The notes under the pieces are model-generated. The model was not told the DNA's origin, did not search any database, and saw only the letters and a list, made by a program, of their open reading frames with translations. This document shows, one piece after another, positions 24,290-38,100 of a stretch of 64,000 nucleotides of DNA (the first letter of the stretch is position 1; each line of letters starts with the position of its first letter). A program made the translations under genes and the position numbers. The stretch is from Dallia pectoralis (Eukaryota > Chordata > Actinopteri > Esociformes > Umbridae), in the NCBI GenBank assembly GCA_029465975.1, contig CM055745.1, positions 7,063,415 through 7,127,414 on the forward strand, read 5' to 3'.

Positions 24290-26008
24290 CACACCAACCT
24301 GTTGTTACGGTATGCCCACACTAATCTGTTGTTATAGTATGCCCACACTAATCTGTTGTTACGGTATGCCCACACCAACCTGTTGTTACGGTATGCCCAC
24401 ACCAATCTGTTGTTACGGTATGCCCACACCAATCTGTTGTTACGGTATGCCCACACCAACCTGTTGTTACGGTATGCCCACACCAATCTGTTGTTACGGT
24501 ATGCCCACACTAATCTGTTGTTCCGGTATGCCCACACTAATCTGTTGTTGTAGTATGCCCACACTAATCTGTTACGGTATGCCCACACTAATCTGTTACG
24601 GTATGCCCACACTAATCTGTTGTTCCGGTATGCCCACACTAATCTGTTACGGTATGCCCACACTAATCTGTTGTTCCGGTATGCCCACACTAATCTGTTG
24701 TTACGGTATGCCCACACTAATCTGTTGTTACGGTATGCCCACATCAATCTGTTGTTACGGTATGCCCACACTAATCTGTTGTTACGGTATGCCCACACCA
24801 ATCTGTTGGTACGGTATGCCCACACTAATCTGTTGTTCCGGTATGCCCACACTAATCTGTTGTTCCGGTATGCCCACACCAATTTGTTGTTACGGTATGC
24901 CCACACCAATTTGTTGTTACGGTATGCCCAGACCAATCTGTTGTTACGGTATGCCCACACCAATTTGTTGTTACGGTATGCCCACACCAATATGTTGTTA
25001 CGGTATGCCCAGACCAATCTGTTGTTACGGTATGCCCAGACCAATCTGTTGTTACGGTATGCCCACACTAATCTGTTGTTACGGTATGCCCACACTAATC
25101 TGTTACGGTATGCCCACACTAATCTGTTATTCCGGTATGCCCACACTAATCTGTTGTTACGGTATGCCCACACTAATCTGTTGTTACGGTATGCCCACAC
25201 TAATCTGTTGTTACGGTATGCCCACACTAATCTGTTGTTACGGTATGCCCAGACCAATCTGTTGGTACGGTATGCCCACACTAATCTGTTGTTCCGGTAT
25301 GCCCACACTAATCTGTTGTTACGGTATGCCCACAACAATTTGTTGTTACGGTATGCCCACACCAATTTGTTGTTACGGTATGCCCAGACCAATCTGTTGT
25401 TACGGTATGCCCACACCAATTTGTTGTTACGGTATGCCCACACCAATATGTTGTTACGGTATGCCCAGACCAATCTGTTGTTACGGTATGCCCAGACCAA
25501 TCTGTTGTTACGGTATGCCCACACCAATTTGTTGTTACGGTATGCCCACACTAATCTGTTGTTCCGGTATGCCCACACTAATCTGTTGTTACGGTATGCC
25601 CACACCAATTTGTTGTTACGGTATGCCCAGACCAATCTGTTGTTACGGTATGCCCAGACCAATCTGTTGTTACAGTATGCCCACACCAATTTGTTGTTAC
25701 GGTATGCCCAGACCAATCTGTTGTTATGGAATGCCCACACCAACCTGTTACGGTATGCCCAGACCAATCTGTTGTTATGGTATGCCCACACCAACCTGTT
25801 GTTACGGTATGCCCACACTAATCTGTTGTTACGGTATGCCCACACCAATCTGTTGTTCCGGTATGCCCACACTAATCTGTTGTTACGGTATGCCCACACC
25901 AATCTGTTGTTACGGTATGCCCACAATAATCTGTTGTTACGGTATGCCCAGACCAATCTGTTGTTACGGTATGCCCACAATAATCTGTTGTTCCGGTATG
26001 CCCATATC
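24290..26008. repeat. 27-bp minisatellite array
   Basis: About 63 copies of TGTTGTTACGGTATGCCCAC then ACTAATC, with variants (CCAATCT, AGACC, GGTACGG, TTCCGG) and a few 24-bp units. The 27-bp unit keeps frames open on both strands (a 9-residue repeat each way, for example NRLVWAYRN on minus). Nothing else supports a protein. Confidence 0.95.
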
Positions 26009-26964
26009 AGCTCGTTGTGTGAGCATAAAATTGTTTTACTCGTCAAGGGACATGAGAATCCAAAGTCTAAATGTAAAGGCGTACATTTTAAAACTGTAGA
26101 AAATCCTATTTGATCGGACTTGAAAAGCTAATCTGTACTTTCTGCAAATAGTCCAATTTCTTAAACTCTATAAAAGTCAGTGTTTCAAATCTTCCAACAA
26201 AGCGAGACCAGTCATCTCCTACTGGATCGCAGACATCCTGTGTAAGGTCAAAGGGCAGGCTTGCTCATGTAAATGAGATCCCTGGACATGAGCGTATGTG
26301 ATATTGAGTGCATTTCAATGGCTCCCTGTAGATCGCTGTAGAGCCCTGGGAGATTCACATGATCTGACGTAGTGCAATGACAAAGATTTGTGTCAGGTGT
26401 TCACGGTTTGTGTCCAGTCGTAAAGTAGAAGTTCAAAAGTTTGTTAGAGTATTGAATAAGACATTTCCTTTGCAAAGCAGCCAGGTTTTTGTTTTCCAAT
26501 AACAGCATTGTCTAAGAAAATAAGCCACACACATTGTGGGTGAGGATCGACAGAAACATCTAGAAATGTAACTGTGCATTTTGCTTGTCTAACCCTTCTG
26601 AATTCCGACGAATACCACTGGTTCTTCCCTGTAGACTCAAGCCATATATGGCACTGTTTTTGACAAGAAAACTCATGAAGGTTCATTGTGGTGCATAATA
26701 TGTTTGTGTGCCTGGGTGCTTATGTGTGTGTGTGTGTGTGTGTGTGTTTATCTGTCACTACAGTGTGTACCTCTCAATTTCTGAAAGCCCGAATGACTTT
26801 CATAACGTGCAGTGCTGCTTTTACTAGGCACTCCTTCCAGTTAGTGACCTGATATGTAACTCTGTGATTTATTGCACTGTGCACGTTGCACTTTCACTGA
26901 CTACACGGCACATGGATCCACTAAACAGACTTGTGACGTGCAGGGCTTTTTGACATTCAAGACT

Positions 26965-26999
<35 letters not shown>

Positions 27000-28555
27000 A
27001 CAATACCCCTCTCTGTAAGCCTCACACAGTCCGTACCAGTAGACTTCGATGGACAATGGCGCTTTTCCAGTTGGTAGTTAGACGACAAACGCAAAGCAAG
27101 ACAAAAGTCGCGGGCTTTTCTTGTCACCGCAGATGTGAGTCAGTAAACGTGTGCCGAACTTGTAGCTAGATGTATCACGAAGGCATTCAAAGTTAATCAG
27201 TGTTTTCTAGAGATCTGGCCTCCTCAGTCAGGCTGGTCGAGGATCAGTGAGGTTGTAGCTAGCTCGCTGTACTCTTTACACTAGGGGTATGGGTAATTGG
27301 TAGCAGATTGTGGTGAGTGAGGAGCAGCACGAGATTTTCCCCACAACGAGGAGGAGACAACAGGCCAGCAGAGGAGGGGAAGGACTAGGTACAGAGTAGG
27401 GGTATGTCTCGCTCACTGAGCTGCTGTAACGTGATCCAGTGTTCCAGATGGAGTGAAACGCGACCATTTATTTAACTTTTCCCAGTCAAACAACACAATT
27501 AGAATAACTTAACCGCCATCAGAATTTTATTTTCTACGCTAGATGACTATAGCTTGTCTCATCAGACTGCAGTGTCAGTAAGTTCACTCGTGCGCGTCTG
27601 GTTTTGAAACACAGGGTTTTCACTACAAAGCCTTTTGCACATCGTTAGCATGCTAGCTGCGTGGTTAGAAGTGTCACTGGATTGTTCAATGTGCTGCACT
27701 AAAACATAAAAGTAAACGTCCTGTGGGGTTTTCTTCCCGTTTAACCACGGCTATGACAGGTGGAAAGGAATCTCGTGGGATACGCGGCCTCCTCTTCTTC
27801 CTCTTCTCTGATAGACTGTACGTACTGTGATGGATGTCAGTGCAACTCTGATAGACTGTACGTCCTGCGATGAAGGTCAGGTCAACTCTGATAGACTGTA
27901 CGTCCTGCAATGAAGGTCAGAGCAAAGGACCTAGTGTTAAAACAGGGGACGGCGTTTATCTGTCTACACCATAGTGAGATGGGATGAACAGGGCACCAGA
28001 AGTATTGTGCTAACTCACATCCTGCCATCCACACTTCCTCCCTGTTGGTCTGTCATCAAAAACACGAGGACAAACAAGATAATGTGTGTTTTTGTCTCAG
28101 TGTTTTGCCCGGAACGGTAGTGGCTTCCTAAATGGTGATGGTTAATCTCATGATTATGGCCTCACAGCGCCATATCTGCATGTCCTATATGATTTCCTCA
28201 TTGTGGCAGAAATGTCAGTCTGTCCTTTGTGGAGCAGACAGGAGACACCCTTGTCTGTTAAGAAAACAAAACTAAGTTGTGTACGGCCCATTCAATAGCA
28301 AGATAATATGCTATATTTGGGTGTGAAAAGAAACGCATGTCATGGATATTTTTAGAGTGAATTGGGAAAAAAAGGAATTGTTAGTGGTATTGCCCGGGAG
28401 TTCCTGTCTCCTCTGTGGCTAACCCAGTTCTGTTCCTGGTCTGTCTCTGTCTGCTGTCCATCCCGTCCCAAAGGCTAACAATGAAAGGTGGTGGGGGGGT
28501 GATGGTATGTTTGGGACAGTCCCCCCCTGGACCTTTATGAGTGGCAGAGCGGCCC
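26009..28555. other. DENND2A intron, unique sequence with short TG tracts
   Basis: (TG)n microsatellites lie at about 26725-26748 and 26970-26996, and three CTCTGATAGACTGTACGT(A/C)CTG copies at 27808-27910. No gene was recognised. Confidence 0.5.
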
Positions 28556-29100
<545 letters not shown>

Positions 29101-30090
29101 ACAGGACTAGTAGGACTAGTAGGACTACAATGGTATGAAATTATTGCCCAGTAATATTAGTTAAATCCAACAGAGAATTTGGACAGGATCATGTTTTTCA
29201 ATAGTTCCAATAGTTTTTTTTCTGTTTACTCTCCTAAATTAATTAATTGACGACATTATGTCTCCCAAATGTATTGTGTTTGTAGGTACACAACTTTAAA
29301 TGAGTAGGTATGGGTCGTAATGATAACTTAGGCATTCAACACTATCTGCTATCGTCAGCAAAGCCCTTGCAATTACAGTTTGTTTTACGTATGAGAATGT
29401 TAACGTGTAGTTTCCACATTCGCTGGTTCGCTCAGTTGGAGTCATTCTGTCGACGAGGCTTTCCCTAGGATCGGTCATTTATACTGACAGAATGTATAAT
29501 TCACTGGCACAAAACGTAAGCTATAAATCAAGCATTCACTTCACATTTACTTTTTTTTTTTTTTTTTGACGCTTTTACGCATTCATTTTTGAAGTGAACT
29601 ATTGTTTTCTCGCTCTACTCGAGAGCAGCATCTGTTAGCACTTTCAGAAAATGTAAACGTGCTATCTTGGTATACTCTCTTGCGTTCGACTTCCATAAGT
29701 TCACACAAAAAAATCTACAGGATCGAGTTTTCATCATTAGCTTTTTTCGAAAATATATCGCAGTGTAAAAAGTCCCCATGATCTTTTGTTTACATTCAGC
29801 AGAAGCGTAGCCGTTTCTCTTTGGACACTGGACACCACTAACTTCAACCACTGTGGCGAATCACCATTCAGCTCCTCTATGCCTCGACCGCCCTTATTGT
29901 TCGCTATGATAGTTGGAGCAGAGTGGGCGACTTGTCCTTTTTAGGTATGTGGAAATGACTGAGCGCTCCCCTGTTCTGGAGGCTCCCTGAGAGCAGAGGT
30001 GATGTAATGATGTTAGTTGTTCCTGCGCGGCTAGACCGTCTATATGAGAAGCAGCTGAGAGGTGCGGCGGCCAGTGGGACACGAGGCCTG
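29101..30090. other. DENND2A intron, unique sequence
   Basis: AT-rich, with a T-homopolymer at 29551-29568. No gene was recognised. Confidence 0.5.
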
Positions 30091-31199
30091 CAACAGCCTC
30101 ACACAACAGCAGCCGCACACAACAGCAGCCTCACACAACAGCAGCCGCACACAACAGCAGCCGCACACAACAGCTGCCGCACACAACAGCAACCTCACAC
30201 AACAGCACCCTCACACAACAGCAACCTCACACAACAGCAACCTCACACAACAGCAACCTCACACAACAGCAACCACACACAACAGCAACCTCACACAACA
30301 GCAGCCACACACAACAGCAACCACACACAACAGCAACCTCACACAACAGCAGCCACACACAACAGCAGCCGCACACAACAGCAACCTCACACACAACAGC
30401 AACCTCACACACAACAGCAGCCGCACACACAACAGCAGCCGCACACAACAGCAGCCGCACACAACAGCAGCCGCACACAACAGCAACCTCACACACAACA
30501 GCAGCCGCACACACAACAGCATTCGCACACAACAGCAGCCGCACACAACAGCAGCCGCACACACAACAGCAGCCGCACACACAACTGCAGCCGCACACAA
30601 CAGCAGCCGCACACAACAGCAGCCGCACACAACAGCAGCCGCACACAACAGCAGCCGCACACAACAGCAGCCTCACACAACAGCAGCCACACACAACAGC
30701 AGCCACACACACAACAGCAGCCACACACACAACAGCAGCCTCACACACAACAGCAGCCTCACACAACAGCAGCCTCACACAACAGCAGCCTCACACACAA
30801 CAGCAGCCGCACACACAACAGCAGCCGCACACACAAAAGCAGCCGCACACACAACAGCAGCCACACACAACAGCAGCCGCACACACAACAGCAGCCACAC
30901 ACACAACAACAGCCTCACACACAACAGCAGCCTCACACACAACAGCAGCCGCACACACAACAGCAGCCGCACACACAACAGCAGCCGCACACAACAGCAG
31001 CCGCACACACAACAGCAGCCTCACACAACAGCAGCCACACACAACAGCAGCCTCACACACAACAGCAGCCGCACACACAACAGCAGCCTCACACACAACA
31101 GCAGCCGCACACACAACAGCAGCCGCACACACAACAGCAGCCGCACACACAACAGCAGCCGCACACACAACAGCAACCTCACACAAAACAGCAGCCACT
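30091..31199. repeat. 15/17-bp ACACAACAGCAGCC minisatellite
   Basis: About 70 copies of a 15-bp unit (CACACAACAGCAGCC) and a 17-bp variant with an extra CA. The open frames for 380-400 codons are repeat translations (Gln-Gln-Pro-His-Thr). Confidence 0.95.
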
Positions 31200-32149
31200 G
31201 ATAACACAATGAGTCCAAACAGTGTTCGTGAACCTCGGCACAGACTGCACCAATGCTGACTCGCGATCTCCATGCAGCAATTACATCACGCGACCCTCAC
31301 GTCGACCAGATTGCGTCACATTCTCTGGCGAATCGGGTCCATTGCCGAGAATTCATGACGAGGAAATGTGCAACTCTCCACGGGGGCGACGATCGGCGGT
31401 AGGAATGCAAAGTCGAACTTAGTCACAAATGCGGACGAAGGCAGGACTCGGAAGTTGACAGTTGGTCTGTGGCTGCGTTTGGTTTGTGGGATGCCTTCTC
31501 TGCGCCAGCCAGGCTGTTTCCTTGATTTGGTTGTAGCTCTGGTGTGCTTTGTTAGTGTCCTGTGTGCTCTGTGTCGGCGAGGGGTTGCTTTGTCCCCAGA
31601 GGCCACAGGGTGATTTGTGTATGTTACTCCAGTTTTTGTCTGCAGACCTTTGTGGAACAAAGATTTATAACGTCAACCCAGATGTTCACAGCCAGTCCCC
31701 CATGTCTCTGGTTAAAATCCGCAATCTGCATCTGAAACCGTAACAAAGCATCACCCCCCACGCATCACCCCCCACCCCCCCAGAAGTGCAGATGGCCAGT
31801 TTACACATCTTTTGCTGACCTGCATTTCCAGAAAGTTCTCTTGGCATGTACACACCAACACCAACCATACCATAAATCTTAATGCATCGTTCTCCACATA
31901 GTTTACACACAATACATAGTCTTACAAAACACCTGCGTATGTTTAAATTGGGTGGTTTTAACTCTTAGTGCTCATTGGCTGCAAGCCTAAATGACATTGT
32001 GTACCACAAGTATGAAATTATTGCTGTATTTGCGTTGTTAAAATAATATGTCTTTATATTGTTATAATTGCGTAGGTTTAAGTATTTTGTCTTATTGTGT
32101 TTCTGGGCCATTTACTGAATCGTCTTCTGTCTTATTACTCAAGTAGCAT
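31200..32149. other. DENND2A intron, unique sequence
   Basis: No exon or repeat family was recognised. Confidence 0.5.
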
Positions 32150-32445
32150 CTTCCCAGTCTTATCTCATGACCCCCCGACCCCCACAGGTTCTGATTGGCT
32201 CTGTCCGGTTTTCCAGTCTTACCCCTTGACCCCCCTGCAGGTTCTGATAGGCTTAGTCGGTCTTCCCAGTCTTAACCAATGACCCTCGACCCCCACAGAT
32301 TCTGATTGGCTGAGTCCAGTCTTCTTAGTCTTACCCCATGACCCACGACCCCTGCAGGTTCTGATTGGCTCTGTCCGGTCTTCCCAGTCTTATCTTATGA
32401 CCTACTACCCCTGCAGGTTCTGATTGGCTCTGTCCGGTGTTGTTT
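32150..32445. repeat. Imperfect repeat with GTTCTGATTGGCT
   Basis: About five degenerate copies, around 60 bp each, of TTCTGATTGGCTCTGTCCGG then TCTTCCCAGTCTTA...CATGACCC. Each copy has an ATTGG (inverted CCAAT) word. Confidence 0.75.
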
Positions 32446-32517
32446 ATCTAACAAGTCCAGACACTCAGTAACCATAGATCCACTGATTGGAATCTCCTGC
32501 CGTCCTGCTGGTCAAAC

Positions 32518-34583
32518 CTCATGGTATGATGTGTCGTCTGTCATCCTCTGTTCTGTCTACTGGGTCATGGTATGATGTGTCGTCTATCATCCTCTGTCTA
32601 CTGGGTCATGGTATGATGTGTCGTCTGTCATCCTCTGTTCTGTCTACTGGGTCATGGTATGATGTGTCGTCTGTCATCCTCTGTTCTGTCTACTGGGTCA
32701 TGGTATGATGTGTCGTCTGTCATCCTCTGTCTACTGGGTCATGGTATGATGTGTCTGTCATCCTCTGTCATCCTCTGGTTCTGTCTACTGGGTCATGTCA
32801 TGGTATGATGTGTCGTCTGTCATCCTCTGTCTACTGGGTCATGGTATGATGTGTCGTCATCCTCTGTCTACTGGGTCATGGTATGATGTGTCGTCTGTCA
32901 TCCTCTGTCTACTGGGTCATGGTATGATGTGTCGTCTGTCATCCTCTGTCTACTGGGTCATGGTATGATGTGTCGTCTGTCATCCTCTGTTCTGTCTACT
33001 GGGTCATGGTATGATGTGTCGTCTGTCATCCTCTGTCTACTGGGTCATGGTATGATGTGTCGTCTGTCATCCTCTGTCTACTGGGTCATGGTCTGTCATC
33101 ATCTCTGTCTACTGGGTCATGGTATGATGTGTCGTCTGTCATCCTCTGTCTACTGGGTCATGGTATGATGTGTCGTCTGTCATCCTCTGTTCTGTCTACT
33201 GGGTCATGGTATGATGTGTCATCTGTCATCCTCTGTCTACTGGGTCATGGTATGATGTGTCGTCTGTCATCCTCTGTCTACTGGGTCATGGTATGATGTG
33301 TCGTCTGTCATCCTCTGTCTACTGGGTCATGGTATGATGTGTCATCTGTCATCCTCTGTCTACTGGGTCATGGTATGATGTGTCGTCTGTCATCCTCTGT
33401 CTACTGGGTCATGGTATGATGTGTCGTCTATCATCTTCTGTCTACTGGGTCATGGTATGATGTGTCGTCTGTCATCCTCTGTCTACTGGGTCATGGTATG
33501 ATGTGTCGTCTGTCATCCTCTGTCTACTGGGTCATGGTATGATGTGTCGTCTGTCATCCTCTGTCTACTGGGTCATGGTATGATGTGTCGTCTGTCATCC
33601 TCTGTTCTGTCTACTGGGTCATGGTATGATGTGTCGTCTATCATCCTCTGTTCTGTCTACTGGGTCATGGTATGATGTGTCGTCTATCATCCTCTGTTCT
33701 GTCTACTGGGTCATGGTATGATGTGTCGTCTGTCATCCTCTGTTCTGTCTACTGGGTCATGGTATGATGTGTCGTCTGTCATCCTCTGTTCTGTCTACTG
33801 GGTCATGGTATGATGTGTCGTCTGTCATCCTCTGTTCTGTCTACTGGGTCATGGTATGATGTCATGGTATGATGTGTCGTCTGTCATCTCTGTTCTGTCT
33901 ACTGGGTCATGGTATGATGTGTCGTCTGTCATCCTCTGTCTACTGGGTCATGGTATGATGTGTCGTCTGTCATCCTCTGTTCTGTCTACTGGGTCATGGT
34001 ATGATGTGTCGTCTGTCATCCTCTGTCTACTGGGTCATGGTATGATGTGTCGTCTGTCATCCTCTGTCTACTGGGTCATGGTATGATGTGTCGTCTGTCA
34101 TCCTCTGTCTACTGGGTCATGGTATGATGTGTCGTCTGTCATCCTCTGTCTACTGGGTCATGGTATGATGTGTCGTCTGTCATCCTCTGTTCTGTCTACT
34201 GGGTCATGGTATGATGTGTCGTCTGTCATCCTCTGTTCTGTCTACTGGGTCATGGTATGATGTGTCGTCTGTCATCCTCTGTCTACTGGGTCATGGTATG
34301 ATGTGTCGTCTATCATCCTCTGTCTACTGGGTCATGGTATGATGTGTCATCTGTCATCCTCTGTCTACTGGGTCATGGTATGATGTGTCGTCTGTCATCC
34401 TCTGTCTACTGGGTCATGGTATGATGTGTCGTCTATCATCCTCTGTCTACTGGGTCATGGTATGATGTGTCGTCTGTCATCCTCTGTTCTGTCTACTGGG
34501 TCATGGTATGATGTGTCGTCTATCATCCTCTGTCTACTGGGTCATGGTATGATGTGTCGTCTGTCATCCTCTGTCTACTGGGT
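32518..34583. repeat. 41/46-bp minisatellite array
   Basis: About 48 copies of TCATGGTATGATGTGTCGTC then TGTCATCCTCTGTCTACTGGG, in a 41-bp form and a 46-bp form with an extra TTCTG. The two forms occur in clusters. Confidence 0.95.
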
Positions 34584-35155
34584 CCATCTTCATACACATG
34601 AACGGGTAGATTTCACGGGTTGATTTGAGTAGGCGATCGTTTTGAGAGAGGGGTTGTCTTACCACTTACTAACTGTTTTTCCAAACCAGGTGGTAAGGGG
34701 TTGCATATCGTTTCCCTACTATTATTAAAGTTGTGAAATTGTCCCAGCTGGCTGTTTTCAGATAAATGCGCTGGCTGGAAGTCACACCGGATAGGAGCTA
34801 CCGCTGAGTGACTAAAATGTAGATGTTCAGATAAGAGTAAACATATATTTCCCAGTGTTTGGTTTATGCCTCTCCATTTTCCCTTTCTTCTACATACATC
34901 CACCCAGCCCCTTCTGAACAATGCCCTTTCCTATAGTCCTTCCTGGCCAATCATGCATCTCCTATCCGACCAATCAGATGTCAGAGAGCAAAGGTCAGAG
35001 GGCTAGGCAGATAGGGGTCGGCAGGGTCACATTTCCTTGTGATGTTTTAATTGTCCGGAGCAGATGGCTTTCCTCTGCCGTGTCTTTATGGAGTTCGTTA
35101 TCTCTCTCTGTGTCTGGACTTACTGGGCCTGCCAGTAACTATGGGCTAACTATAA
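34584..35155. other. DENND2A intron, unique sequence
   Basis: No gene was recognised. Confidence 0.5.
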
Positions 35156-38100
35156 GGTACAGGTTGTTATAATGTGTCAGAGGAACATGGTCATAATGTG
35201 TCAGAGGAACATGGTCATAATGTGTCAGAGGAACATGGTCATCTATAAGGTACAGGTTGTTATAATGTGTCAGAGGAACATGGTCATCTATAAGGTACAG
35301 GTTGTTATAATGTGTCAGAGGAACATGGTCATCTATAAGGTACAGGTTGTTATAATGTGTCAGAGGAACATGGTCATCTATAAGGTACAGGTTGTTATAA
35401 TGTGTCAGAGGAACATGGTCATCTATAAGGTACAGGTTGTTATAATGTGTCAGAGGAACATGGTCATCTATAAGGTACAGGTTGTTATAATGTGTCAGAG
35501 GAACATGGTCATCTATAAGGTGCAGGTTGTTATAATGTGTCAGAGGAACATGGTCATCTATAAGGTACAGGTTGTTATAATGTGTCAGAGGAACATGGTC
35601 ATCTATAAGGTACAGGTTGTTATAATGTGTCAGAGGAACATGGTCATCTATAAGGTACAGGTTGTTATAATGTGTCAGAGGAACATGGTCATCTATAAGG
35701 TACAGGTTGTCAGAGGAACATGGTCATAATGTGTCAGAGGAACATGGTCATCTATAAGGTACAGGTTGTTATAATGTGTCAGAGGAACATGGTCATCTAT
35801 AAGGTACAGGTTGTTATAATGTGTCAGAGGAACATGGTCATCTATCAGAGGAACATTGTTATAATGTGTCAGAGGAACATGGTCATCTATAAGGTACAGG
35901 TTGTTATAATGTGTCAGAGGAACATGGTCATCTATAAGGTACAGGTTGTTATAATGTGTCAGAGGAACATGGTCATCTATAAGGTACAGGTTGTTATAAT
36001 GTGTCAGAGGAACATCATCTATAAGGTACAGGTTGTTATAATGTGTCAGAGGAACATGGTCATCTATAAGGTACAGGTTGTTATAATGTGTCAGAGGAAC
36101 ATGGTCATCTATAAGGTACAGGTTGTTATAATGTGTCAGAGGAACATGGTCATCTATAAGGTACAGGTTGTTATAATGTGTCAGAGGAACATGGTCTATA
36201 AGGTACAGGTTGTTATAATCTATAAGGTACAGGTTGTTATAATGTGTCAGAGGAACATGGTCATCTATAAGGTACAGGTTGTTATAATGTGTCAGAGGAA
36301 CATGGTCATCTATAAGGTACAGGTTGTTATAATGTGTCAGAGGAACATGGTCATCTATAAGGTGCAGGTTGTTATAATGTGTCAGAGGAACATGGTCATC
36401 TATAAGGTACAGGTTGTTATAATGTGTCAGAGGAACATGGTCATCTATAAGGTACAGGTTGTTATAATGTGTCAGAGGAACATGGTCATCTATAAGGTAC
36501 AGGTTGTTATAATGTGTCAGAGGAACATGGTCATCTATAAGGTACAGGTTGTTATAATGTGTCAGAGGAACATGGTCATCTATAAGGTACAGGTTGTTAT
36601 AATGTGTCAGAGGAACATGGTCATAATGTGTCAGAGGAACATGGTCATCTATAAGTTGTTATAATGTCAGGTTGTTATAATGTGTCAGAGGAACATGGTC
36701 ATCTATAAGGTCAGAGGAACATGGTCATCTATAAGGTTGTTATAATGTGTCAGAGGAACATGGTCATCTATAAGGTACAGGTTGTTATAATGTGTCAGAG
36801 GAACATGGTCATCTATAAGGTGCAGGTTGTTATAATGTGTCAGAGGAACATGGTCATAATGTGTCAGAGGAACATGGTCATAATGTGTCAGAGGAACATG
36901 GTCATAATGTGTCAGAGGAACATGGTCATCTATAAGGTACAGGTTGTTATAATGTGTCAGAGGAACATGGTCATCTATAAGGTACAGGTTGTTATAATGT
37001 GTCAGAGGTTGTTATAATGTGTCAGAGGAACATGGTCATCTATAAGGTACAGGTTGTTATAATGTGTCAGAGGAACATGGTCATCTATAAGGTGTACAGG
37101 TTGTTATAATGTGTCAGAGGAACATGGTCATCTATAAGGTACAGGTTGTTATAATGTGTCAGAGGAACATGGTCATCTATAAGGTACAGGTTGTTATAAT
37201 GTGTCAGAGGAACATGGTCATCAGGTTGTTATAAGGTCAGAGGAACATGGTCATCTATAACAGGTTGTTATAATGTGTCAGAGGAACATGGTCATCTATA
37301 AGGTACAGGTTGTTATAATGTGTCAGAGGAACATGGTCATCTATAAGGTACAGGTTGTTATAATGTGTCAGAGGAACATGGTCATCTATAAGGTACAGGT
37401 TGTTATAATGTGTCAGAGGAACATGGTCATCTATAAGAACATGGTCTATAACAGGTTGTTATAATGTGTCAGAGGAACATGGTCATCTATAAGGTACAGG
37501 TTGTTATAATGTGTCAGAGGAACATGGTCATCTATAAGGTGCAGGTTGTTATAATGTGTCAGAGGAACATGGTCATCTATAAGGTACAGGTTGTTATAAT
37601 GTGTCAGAGGAACATGGTCATCTATAAGGTCATCAGGTTGTTATAATGTGTCAGAGGAACATGGTCATCTATAAGGTACAGGTTGTTATAATGTGTCAGA
37701 GGAACATGGTCATCTATGGTCATCTATAAATGTGTCAGAGGAACATGGTCATCTATAAGGTACAGGTTGTTATAATGTGTCAGAGGAACATGGTCATCTA
37801 TAAGGTACAGGTTGTTATAATGTGTCAGAGGAACATGGTCATCTAATCAGAGGAACATGGTCATCAGGTTGTTATAATGTGTCAGAGGAACATGGTCATC
37901 TATAAGGTACAGGTTATAATTGTTATAATGTGTCAGAGGAACATGGTCATCTATAAGGTACAGGTTGTTATAATGTGTCAGAGGAACATGGTCATCTATA
38001 AGGTACAGGTTGTTATAATGTGTCAGAGGAACATGGTCATCTATAAGGTACAGGTTGTTATAATGTGTCAGAGGAACATGGTCATCTATAAGGTACAGGT

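Noticed and set aside
24286..26099. Open frames of nearly 600 codons on both strands
   Set aside because: Both arise from the stop-free 27-bp repeat; two overlapping long frames on opposite strands are typical of a repeat artefact.
30007..31212. Gln/His/Thr-rich frame of about 400 codons
   Set aside because: It is a translation of ACACAACAGCAGCC repeats, with frames also open on the other strand.
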